NCBI GenBank assembly: GCA_937915915.1
Contig: CALGGN010000097.1
Coordinates: forward strand, 1-6,937
Length of the DNA stretch: 6,937 bases
Direction of reading: 5' to 3'
Origin: an uncultured Selenomonas sp.
GTDB taxonomy: Bacteria > Bacillota > Negativicutes > Selenomonadales > Selenomonadaceae
A program made the position numbers and the translations under genes. Positions 1-5,783 of this stretch are shown here, piece after piece (position 1 is the first letter of the stretch; the number at the start of each line of letters is the position of its first letter). The notes under the pieces were generated by a model, which was not told where the DNA came from, searched no databases, and saw nothing but the letters and a program-made list of their open reading frames with translations.

Positions 1-1163
1 AAGTATCTGCAAGATTCTCTACCTTAATCATAGTTCCACTGATACTAATCTCTCCTAAAACTGCAAGAGAACTCTGCACCGGCTTTCCAAGAGCTATTGA
101 ACAAAGCGCAATAAGTGTAGGCAATGCAAGAGAACTTGTCATGCCAAGGCCTTGTAAATCTTGATAATTAATAACAAAGTCCTTTGTTCCTACTCCAATA
201 GCTCCGCTTATACGACCGGCATTAGCTTTTAAGAAGCTATATGCTGTATTAGTCGCTTCTTTACAATCTCTATCTGTTCCAAGTCCAGTCCTATCGAATT
301 TTCCATTGCCAGGAAGCATCTGGGATTCTAAGCGAAATACTCCAATCATTCCAGATTTACCATGCGAAACAGTATATACCTGTCCTGGATTCATCATGCC
401 TTCAGGAATGAACTTCCCACCGCCCTGCTCTGGCACTGAGACATAATGTTCTTCAAATGTCTCGTTATCTATATATGAGAAATTGACATCATAAAATTCC
501 ATGCCACCAAGCTTTTTAAGCTGTTCCTTTACTCTGCGGCGCATTTCAAGTGAAATCTGAATAATCTCTTCCAGCTGCTCCTTGGTAAATTCTCCATCTG
601 GATAAACAATCTTTATAAGACCACCTACCATCTTACGAACAGCAATAGTATCTCTCTGATTCAGGTTTTTCCCTAAACGGAAATACTTCTCAATAGCATC
701 ACCATACTGTTCCTTACGAAGCTCTCTAATGAACTCTGCAAGATAATCTGTGATGAAGCCATAATCATTAGTGAAATGCTCTGGCCTAAACTTGGGAATC
801 TCCCATCCCGGCAGATAGCAATGCACACGGTCAAGGAATGCCGTATCCGTCCCAATCTCCGGCGGGAACGGCTCAAAAAGACTGCTGGTCTTTAAGAGAA
901 CATCCACACTCTGATTGATATTGCCCACGAATACCATCGAGGCTGAAGCGGCTTTTTCTTCCTTGCCACGGGCGAAAGAATCAGAGGCCATGTAGTCCTT
1001 CATGATTTGGATACCGTCTTTATCCTTGAAATGGATACCAGCCACCTCATCAAAGGCTGCGCAATCCCATAGCCCAACCAAGCCTACGGTCTTTCGTGCC
1101 ATATTATAGAAGAAATTGGCTACCGTGGATTATCCCCCAGACACGAGGATGCATAAAATCCAT
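1..1163 (-). pseudogene. brxL: brxL remnant: BREX Lon-like AAA+ protein, 5' half deleted, runs off left edge
   Basis: BrxL is the Lon-protease-like AAA+ protein of BREX type 1 and normally has close to 700 residues. From 1129 to 2 one frame is open for 376 codons and reads as the second half of BrxL: STVANFFYNMARKTVGL, Walker B-type GLWDCAAFDE (1046-1075), FKDKDGIQIMKDYMAS, MVFVGNINQSVDVLLKTS, TAFLDRVH, PGWEIPK, VPEQGGGKF, then the start of the Lon-like fold ending IKVENLADT at the edge. The 5' part is broken. A good ribosome site and ATG (1163-1161) follow pglZ, but that frame stops after 19 codons (1104-1106). The BrxL frame reads ILVSGG, then TAA (1130-1132), then STVAN, where the family has ILVSGGQTTVAN. 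The Walker A region and everything before it are absent, by my estimate 220-250 codons. MASDSFARG at about 980 replaces the usual MASGSFARG. Both a frame-breaking deletion and a nonsense codon are seen, so I call a pseudogene. Restart at an internal ATG is possible but no Shine-Dalgarno site supports it. Confidence 0.9.
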
Positions 1164-1171
1164 TTTCTGTT

Positions 1172-1176
1172 CCTCC
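1172..1176 (-). promoter_or_regulatory. Ribosome binding site of the original brxL start
   Basis: On the minus strand GGAGG lies 8 nt before ATG 1163-1161. Once the MITE is removed, this ATG sits 18 nt after the pglZ stop, the tight spacing expected for pglZ-brxL in one operon. This marks where brxL began before the deletion. The reading frame behind it now closes after 19 codons. Confidence 0.7.
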
Positions 1177-1184
1177 GTAATTTA

Positions 1185-1370
1185 GGGTGTGTTGATAAAC
1201 GGAAACTGCGCGATACAGCGAGACAGTTTTTCGTATGGCAAGGAAGTGAAGCCGCAGTCGTAGCGACGCGAAGCTAGTCCTTTAGGGCAGAGCTACGTCA
1301 AGGTTTCACTGACGCAGGCAGACGGAAAAATGGCCGCTGTAGCGTGCAGGTGGAGTTTATCAACACGCCC
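1185..1370. mobile_element. 186-bp MITE, IS5-like, between pglZ and brxL
   Basis: The ends are 16-bp terminal inverted repeats: GGGTGTGTTGATAAAC (1185-1200) and, on the other strand, GGGCGTGTTGATAAAC (1355-1370), 15 of 16 identical. The symmetry continues inward: 1206-1220 matches the complement of 1335-1349 at 13 of 15 bases, both 21 nt from their ends, and weaker matches follow, so the whole element can fold as one imperfect hairpin. TTA directly repeats outside both ends (1182-1184 and 1371-1373), as expected of a 3-bp target duplication; TNA targets are known in parts of the IS5 family. It is far too short to encode a transposase and would be moved in trans. Family assignment is inference; the MITE structure is seen directly. 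The right TTA is the complement of the pglZ stop codon TAA, so insertion left the pglZ end unchanged. Confidence 0.88.
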
Positions 1371-3962
1371 TTAGCTGAAGAAATCAAACTCATCCACCGC
1401 AAAGGCAATGTCAATCTGAAATTCTTCACGGGATATAGGCAGACCGTCCTCATCGGCAATCACGAGATAATAGGTTTCTGTGCTGTCGTACTTGAGGGAT
1501 TTCAAGTTGAAACCAACCCGGAAAGTACGCCCATCGGCGGCTTCCTCGGTTTTGTCCGCAATAATGCGAGGCACATCGCTGACTTGTTTGCCTGCGCTGT
1601 CCGTAAAATACAACTGATAGGTCGCCGCACGGAAATTTGCCTGTACTGCCTCTTTTTGGTAAAAAGTCAGCGATAAAATCATATTGCTGATTTTGCGGCT
1701 GGCCGACAGCAGACAGATGGTCACGGGCGTTACATCGTATTTTGCTTTGTTCTTTTTGTATTCCTTGGAATCGTTGCGGAGGAAACGGTAATCAATGAGC
1801 GGCACGACCATTTCCTGTAAGCTGATGCCGCCATGCACAAAATTCAAGCCACCGCCCTTCATTTTGATACGGATACTTCCACGGGGAGCAAAGGCATCAT
1901 ACTCTGTGTCTCCGTCCAAAAACTTCACGGGGAGCAGATACTCCGGGACAGCACCTTTTCGCATGATGGCGTAACGGCGGGCAACTTCCACATCTTGGTC
2001 GCCGGTGGTGTTTTTGTCCACCTTATCATCTTCTCGCAGAGGATTAATGGTATAGAGAAAACCGTGGTCAGAGGTAATGAGGATATGCGTCCCGCTGAAT
2101 TCGCCGGTGATAATCCGCGCCATATTCTTTATCTCACCAATGGCATCCCCGCAAGCCTCAAATACAGAGTTTTCCGAGTGACCAGCCTCGTCAATGGTAT
2201 CGTGGTAAATATACACCACGTCCATGCCACGCACCAGTTCCCCCCGCTCCGCTCGTTTCATGCCGATGATATCTTTGTATTTTAGGGCGATGCTTTTGGG
2301 CTTGGCAGATTTTAATAGTTTGTCCCGATTTCCCGCCTCTGTGGATTCGCCGTCGGCGAACACCGAAAGTTTGTCGGATTTTAGTTCAACCGATAATTCT
2401 TTATGGGGCAGGAGTGCCGCCATGCCAAATTTCGTAACGGTGGGGAAGATTCCCTGCATGGCGCTTAGTTCCACTTTGCTCTGGGTTTCCCGGCGCAAAA
2501 CCTCAGCAAGCTCGGCGGCCACCTCATAGCGCATGGCATCGGAAATGATGACATACACTCTGGAGTCCGACGGCGCAACCTTATAACGGTAGAAATCTGT
2601 TTGCAGCGGCAAGTCAAGGATTCTGCCGTGCTCCCGCAAATTTTCAGCGATTGCATCCGACCAGTTCGCTCCCAATTCCTCCAAAAACCAGTTGACATAG
2701 ATCCTTTCTACGATGTTCTTCACATCGGAGAACATATCTGATAAATCCGCATGATACGCTTTAAGGCTCGCCTCGTAGCTTTTATAGAACAAGCGGTAAA
2801 AGGTATCCATTTTATAGTAGTCGGAGGTATATTCCTCCCAGATTTTCTTTGGTTCTATCGTGTGGAAACCGCCAGAGTGGTTCTTATAGAATTCCTGTAT
2901 ATTAGCGACTTGGTAAAGTCCTTCAAAAAAGTTTTTGACATCTTCATACCAGGCAAAAGTACGGCGTTTTTCAATCGTCTGCCTGAGATTTTTCGGGTCA
3001 ATGATATTTTTCTCAACGTCCCGCATCAGATTTACAAGGATAATTTCGTTCACACAGGGGAAAACTTGAGTATTTACGAGGTCAGCCACGGTCAGTTTCA
3101 TGAACCGCTCGTGAAGGTTCGCCCTTTCCTCGACAAATTCCGCAATCTCGTGCAGGGCATCGCCGTCCTCGGCATAAAGCCAATCCGAAACGAAGTCATA
3201 GCAGTATGCCTGATGAGGAGCAGAAATATATTCTCCCAATCCTGCCATAAGTTCCTGTCGGATGGTACGGGTGGCTGCTGTCAGCACGATATGAACAGCC
3301 AGTCGACCGATGTCGTTTTCTTCATATTGATAGCCTGTGCCTTGGGCGACCATACGCCAAAAAGCCTCGTCAACCTCATAATTTACAAAGTCCTGCCAGA
3401 GATGATTTTCTGCGGCGTTTAATCCGCCACGAAGAACAGCCTTGATGACAGCGGCAGGCTTTGCATCTTTTATCCCCGCCAAAGCCGCCATAATGGATAG
3501 CTGTACCCCTGCGGCAGTGGTGGGAATATGCGTCTGCGCCATAATTTTTTTGCGGCGTTCCTTGGCGTTCATGAATTTCCGGTAGGGCTTGATGGCACTC
3601 CGAAGTCCTGCCGTCTGCGGCAGTCCCATTTCGCTCATCCATATGGAAATGAGGTCAGCGCGGAACTCCTCGCTGTAAAGCTCAATATCAAGGAGCCAGT
3701 TATCCTCCGGCGTTTCATAGGAAATGGGTGAGTAGAGGAGATAGTTGCTGTCCGGGTCATCCACGCCAAGGAGCTTTTTCACGGCAAAGTAATTCGTCCC
3801 CGTGAGAACGGCGATTTTGGCGTTGCGGAGCTGTATCTCCGCTAACTTATCCTCAAACTCTTTCTCCTCGTCATGCCAAACGATAATGCGCCGCTTATAA
3901 AACTCCGGCAAAGGCTCGGCAAAACGTCGATTCAGGTCGGCGGTAATCTGTTCTGTATCCAT
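1371..3962 (-). CDS. pglZ: BREX type 1 (type A) PglZ, alkaline-phosphatase-fold core protein
   Basis: PglZ is a core protein of all BREX systems and has an alkaline-phosphatase-superfamily fold; its cellular substrate is not settled. Numbered from the ATG at 3962 (863 residues), the metal-site series is complete: VYVIISDAMRYE with Asp475; FPTVTKFGMAALLP at 506-519 with Thr508 or Thr510 in the nucleophile position; HDTIDEAGHS with Asp588 and His595; TSDHGFLY with Asp632-His633; and FVHGGISLQE with His710. The N-terminal part (RRIIVWHDEEKEFEDKL) is the usual type A opening, and the length is normal for the family. The frame also opens at GTG 3977 and ATG 3974. I prefer ATG 3962 because GAGG ends 6 nt upstream of it. 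The gene follows the DUF1016 gene after a palindromic spacer and precedes brxL. Its TAA stop lies inside the MITE target duplication. No truncation or frameshift is visible. Confidence 0.95.
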   Translation of the reverse strand: MDTEQITADLNRRFAEPLPEFYKRRIIVWHDEEKEFEDKLAEIQLRNAKIAVLTGTNYFAVKKLLGVDDPDSNYLLYSPISYETPEDNWLLDIELYSEEFRADLISIWMSEMGLPQTAGLRSAIKPYRKFMNAKERRKKIMAQTHIPTTAAGVQLSIMAALAGIKDAKPAAVIKAVLRGGLNAAENHLWQDFVNYEVDEAFWRMVAQGTGYQYEENDIGRLAVHIVLTAATRTIRQELMAGLGEYISAPHQAYCYDFVSDWLYAEDGDALHEIAEFVEERANLHERFMKLTVADLVNTQVFPCVNEIILVNLMRDVEKNIIDPKNLRQTIEKRRTFAWYEDVKNFFEGLYQVANIQEFYKNHSGGFHTIEPKKIWEEYTSDYYKMDTFYRLFYKSYEASLKAYHADLSDMFSDVKNIVERIYVNWFLEELGANWSDAIAENLREHGRILDLPLQTDFYRYKVAPSDSRVYVIISDAMRYEVAAELAEVLRRETQSKVELSAMQGIFPTVTKFGMAALLPHKELSVELKSDKLSVFADGESTEAGNRDKLLKSAKPKSIALKYKDIIGMKRAERGELVRGMDVVYIYHDTIDEAGHSENSVFEACGDAIGEIKNMARIITGEFSGTHILITSDHGFLYTINPLREDDKVDKNTTGDQDVEVARRYAIMRKGAVPEYLLPVKFLDGDTEYDAFAPRGSIRIKMKGGGLNFVHGGISLQEMVVPLIDYRFLRNDSKEYKKNKAKYDVTPVTICLLSASRKISNMILSLTFYQKEAVQANFRAATYQLYFTDSAGKQVSDVPRIIADKTEEAADGRTFRVGFNLKSLKYDSTETYYLVIADEDGLPISREEFQIDIAFAVDEFDFFS

Positions 3963-3994
3963 ATCAATCCTCATCACTGAATTTTTCTTCCGAC

Positions 3995-4050
3995 GGCCAT
4001 GGATGGCCTAGTGTCGACGGCGGCGCAGGATGCGCCGTCTACTCGTCGAC
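3995..4050. repeat. REP-like pair of palindromes between the DUF1016 gene and pglZ
   Basis: Two compact hairpins sit in the spacer. The first is GGCCAT-GG-ATGGCC (3995-4008). The second is CGGCGCA-GGA-TGCGCCG (4021-4037), with outer arms GTCGACG (4013-4019) and CGTCGAC (4044-4050). The loops of both contain GGA on the plus strand, which suggests one repeat family. The second structure overlaps the last codons and the TAG stop (4039-4041) of the DUF1016 gene. There is no T-run after either stem on either strand, so a classical intrinsic terminator is not supported. An mRNA-processing or stability role, or a dispersed REP-type element, is inference. Confidence 0.6.
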
Positions 4051-5154
4051 CAAGAGGCGCATCAAGGCTTCCTTGTCCGGCAGGACAAGCTCATAGTTGC
4101 TGGCAAAAATCTGGGTGTTGTCTTTTGGGAGTGTCATTTCCACCACGGCATCGTTTTTCTTCTTGCAGAGCAGGATGCCCACCGTGGGATTTTCAGTGGG
4201 GAGTTTCACCACTCGGTCGTAGTAGTTCACATACATCTGCATTTGTCCCAAGTCCTGATGAGTGATGTCGCCGATTTTCAGGTCAACGAGGACAAAGCAT
4301 TGAAGCAGACGGTTGAAGAATACCAAATCCACATAGAAATGCTGTTCGTCAAAGGTCAGCCGGACTTGCCGTCCCACAAAGGTATAGCCCTTGCCAAGTT
4401 CCAAGAGGAAGTTCTGGAGTTCGTCAATGATGCGCTGCTCCAAGTCGGACTCCGAATAGCGACTGTCCTCCTTGAGTCCCAGAAACTCCAAAATATACGG
4501 GTCTTTCACGATGTCCTCCGGGCGTTCGACAATCTGCCCCTTTTGTGACATCTCGGAGATAGCCTTTTTGTCACGGGAGAGCGCCAGTCGCTCATAGAGT
4601 GCGGAGTTGAACTGTCGCTTCATTTCCCGTAGGCTCCAACGCTCCTTTGCTGCCTCGGTTTCGTAGAATTGACGCTCTTGGGGATTGTTGATTCGCATAA
4701 GAAACAGATAGTGCGACCAGCTCAAGGTGAATTTCGCAGACGCTGTCTGCGGTTTTTGATTCTTGGCTACCAATTCCGCAGACACTGTCTGCGGAATTGA
4801 CGGAGCGGCTTCAGAAATCCGAGACGGCATTTCGGATTTTCCAGACGGTGTTTGGAAAGTTGGAGAATACACGAGGTAAAACTGGCGCATCTGCTCCAAA
4901 TTGCGTTCAGAAAATCCTTTGCCAAACCGCTCCGTCAGCCGCTTCGCCAAGTCGGGAATCAATTTTGCCCCGTATTGCGCCCGTTTCTTCCCCTTTTGCT
5001 CATGCTCCACAATTATGCGGCCTATTTCGTAGTAGGTAGCAGTCATGGTGGAGTTGACCGTGGTGACGATATGCTGTTTGGCGTTTTCAATCAGGAGGGC
5101 GATTTGCTCTGCCAAGCGGTCATTACCGTCCATGTTCTTTAATTCTTTACTCAT
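4039..5154 (-). CDS. DUF1016 (YhcG-type) PD-(D/E)XK nuclease-fold protein
   Basis: Numbered from ATG 5154 (371 residues), it has the two-part layout of the DUF1016/YhcG family. A helical N-terminal domain (about 10-98) contains TVNSTMTATYYEIGRIIVEHE, YGAKLIPDLAKRL and FSERNLEQMRQFYL. It resumes after a linker with LSWSHYLFLMRI, RQFYETEA and WSLREMKRQ. The C-terminal nuclease domain has ELGKGYTFVGRQ, FYVDLVFFNR (Asp276), LVDLKIG (Asp291, Lys293) and GQMQMYVNYYD. The usual E-x-K appears as D-x-K, a variant I believe also occurs in intact relatives. Between the helical segments is a linker of six seven-residue units (100-141). The frame opens at GTG 5166, but GAGGTG (5159-5164) points to ATG 5154. 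Family members are often found beside restriction and BREX genes; the cellular role is not established. Here it is an accessory gene upstream of pglZ. Confidence 0.9.
   Translation of the reverse strand: MSKELKNMDGNDRLAEQIALLIENAKQHIVTTVNSTMTATYYEIGRIIVEHEQKGKKRAQYGAKLIPDLAKRLTERFGKGFSERNLEQMRQFYLVYSPTFQTPSGKSEMPSRISEAAPSIPQTVSAELVAKNQKPQTASAKFTLSWSHYLFLMRINNPQERQFYETEAAKERWSLREMKRQFNSALYERLALSRDKKAISEMSQKGQIVERPEDIVKDPYILEFLGLKEDSRYSESDLEQRIIDELQNFLLELGKGYTFVGRQVRLTFDEQHFYVDLVFFNRLLQCFVLVDLKIGDITHQDLGQMQMYVNYYDRVVKLPTENPTVGILLCKKKNDAVVEMTLPKDNTQIFASNYELVLPDKEALMRLLVDE
4732..4857 (-). repeat. 21-bp (heptad-codon) repeat tract in the DUF1016 linker, with palindromic units
   Basis: The 126 bp are six units of 21 nt coding for FQTPSGK, SEMPSRI, SEAAPSI, PQTVSAE, LVAKNQK and PQTASAK. 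Four short palindromes are centred at about 4743, 4785, 4827 and 4848, so their spacing is 42, 42 and 21 nt, in phase with the unit. The strongest has 11-bp perfect arms, AATTCCGCAGA at 4772-4782 and its complement at 4788-4798, with a 5-nt loop. The others are 4735-4751, 4815-4839 and 4838-4858. The tract joins two helical parts of the N-terminal domain and reads as a flexible spacer whose length can vary without breaking frame. Confidence 0.75.
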
Positions 5155-5158
5155 CTCA

Positions 5159-5164
5159 CACCTC
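5159..5164 (-). promoter_or_regulatory. Ribosome binding site deciding the DUF1016 start
   Basis: GAGGTG on the minus strand, with AGG 6 nt before ATG 5154-5152. It overlaps TGA 5165-5163, the stop of the out-of-frame coding remnant upstream. The same stop-overlapping layout is seen between the ATPase and the small nuclease-like gene, which suggests translational coupling along the cassette. It argues against starting at GTG 5166, which lies inside and just before the site. Confidence 0.6.
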
Positions 5165-5261
5165 ACTTGATTTTGGCCAGCATATCTTTAAAGATGGCAT
5201 AATTATGACTCAGGCTGTTATCAAATGGACTATGAAGATGTACCCAACTGGCTGATTGGCT
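5163..5261 (-). pseudogene. Out-of-frame C-terminal coding remnant, probably the original end of the small nuclease-like gene
   Basis: In the frame displaced from the upstream gene, 32 sense codons run from just after a TAA (5262-5264) to TGA (5163-5165). They include WVHLHSPFDNSLSHN and YAIFKDMLAKIK, protein-like and lacking the stops of the neighbouring frames. Its TGA overlaps the GAGGTG of the DUF1016 gene, exactly as the ATPase TGA overlaps the site of the next gene. There is no start codon of its own. It overlaps the last part of the 180-residue gene (5230-5261), so a single small indel in that stretch would join the two into a protein of about 200 residues. I read it as a frameshifted C-terminus. 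A remnant of a separate lost gene is the alternative. I do not recognise a family from this peptide. Confidence 0.5.
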
Positions 5262-5772
5262 TTATTGGGAACTGTCCGTAAGTTGTATCGTCATTCCATT
5301 CATTGATATTTACGACATTCACAGAATCAATCAGCTTAATGCCTGTGCCAGCCAGTTCCTGTAATTTGAATGGAAGGCGTTCTTTTAGGCGATTTCGTAA
5401 CATTTTGCGGGAAGCAGGATCACCCTTTGGATACTCTAGCACAAAAATATAGTGTATGGGCTTTTCTTTTCCCAATAATCGTAGGTAATGCAAAGAATCA
5501 TAGTATTTACTGACAATTTTATTACATTTGTCCTGCTGAAAAGGATTATATTCATTGTCTTCAGTTACGTGTTCACGTGCTTCCGGTACATTTGCATTTT
5601 TATATTCTACCAAAAGAATGCTATCTACCGTTTCGATTATAAAATCAGCATCGCATAGTATATCTGGTAATTTGCACTCATGATAGACTTTATGTATTTC
5701 ATCACTTGCCCAAATTGCATTTCTACAATCCATCCCGTAGTTTTTCTTCTCTTCTATCAAAAAATCAGGCAT
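5230..5772 (-). CDS. Small PD-(D/E)XK-like protein, partner of the upstream ATPase (C-terminus probably frameshifted)
   Basis: This 180-residue protein is not one I can name. Its core fits a PD-(D/E)XK nuclease: CDADFIIETVDSILLVEYKN supplies Asp41/Asp43, a beta-strand hairpin, and Glu56-x-Lys58. It is followed by a helix with Gln80 and Lys82 (QQDKCNKIVSKYYDSL) and a further strand (IHYIFVLEYP). That order matches the acidic, E-x-K and following-helix elements of the fold; nuclease activity is inference. No membrane segment or signal peptide is seen. The ATG at 5772 is 9 bp after the ATPase stop and is preceded by TGAGGTGA, so the two genes are very likely co-translated. The last residues (FPIKPISQLGTSS) look unnatural beside the coding-like sequence that continues in another frame to 5163, so the C-terminus may have been changed by a recent indel. 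Composition is A+T-rich like the ATPase and unlike pglZ. Confidence 0.75.
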   Translation of the reverse strand: MPDFLIEEKKNYGMDCRNAIWASDEIHKVYHECKLPDILCDADFIIETVDSILLVEYKNANVPEAREHVTEDNEYNPFQQDKCNKIVSKYYDSLHYLRLLGKEKPIHYIFVLEYPKGDPASRKMLRNRLKERLPFKLQELAGTGIKLIDSVNVVNINEWNDDTTYGQFPIKPISQLGTSS

Positions 5773-5776
5773 GATT

Positions 5777-5783
5777 TCACCTC
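5777..5783 (-). promoter_or_regulatory. Ribosome binding site coupling the ATPase stop to the small nuclease-like gene
   Basis: GAGGTGA on the minus strand overlaps the TGA stop of the ATPase (5784-5782) and ends 4 nt before ATG 5772. Ribosomes finishing the ATPase would be placed on the next start, which fits a two-subunit complex made in fixed proportion. It also fixes the start codon of the small gene. Confidence 0.7.

Noticed and set aside
1104..1163. 19-codon ORF starting MDFMHPRVWG with a good ribosome site
   Set aside because: It is the original brxL start followed by a frame-shifted deletion junction. The peptide resembles no BrxL sequence and is better treated as part of the pseudogene.
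1344..1676. Plus-strand open frame of 110 codons
   Set aside because: It begins inside the MITE and runs antisense over the pglZ 3' end; it has no ribosome site and no recognisable domain.
2751..3422. Plus-strand open frame of 223 codons
   Set aside because: It is antisense to pglZ, whose own frame has a full set of family motifs; I see no ribosome site or domain, and similar shorter shadows occur all along pglZ.
4021..4037. Hairpin as a rho-independent terminator for the DUF1016 gene
   Set aside because: The stem is strong but no T-run follows on either strand; a repeat-type palindrome is the better reading.
4260..4330. Loss of the nuclease active site in the DUF1016 protein because the E-x-K position is D-x-K
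   Set aside because: Aspartate is a tolerated variant at this position in PD-(D/E)XK enzymes, and the surrounding VDLKIG and GQMQMY segments look intact.
4732..4857. CRISPR-like array, because of regularly spaced palindromes
   Set aside because: The units are 21-nt diverged coding repeats with no unique spacers, inside a conserved nuclease gene frame.
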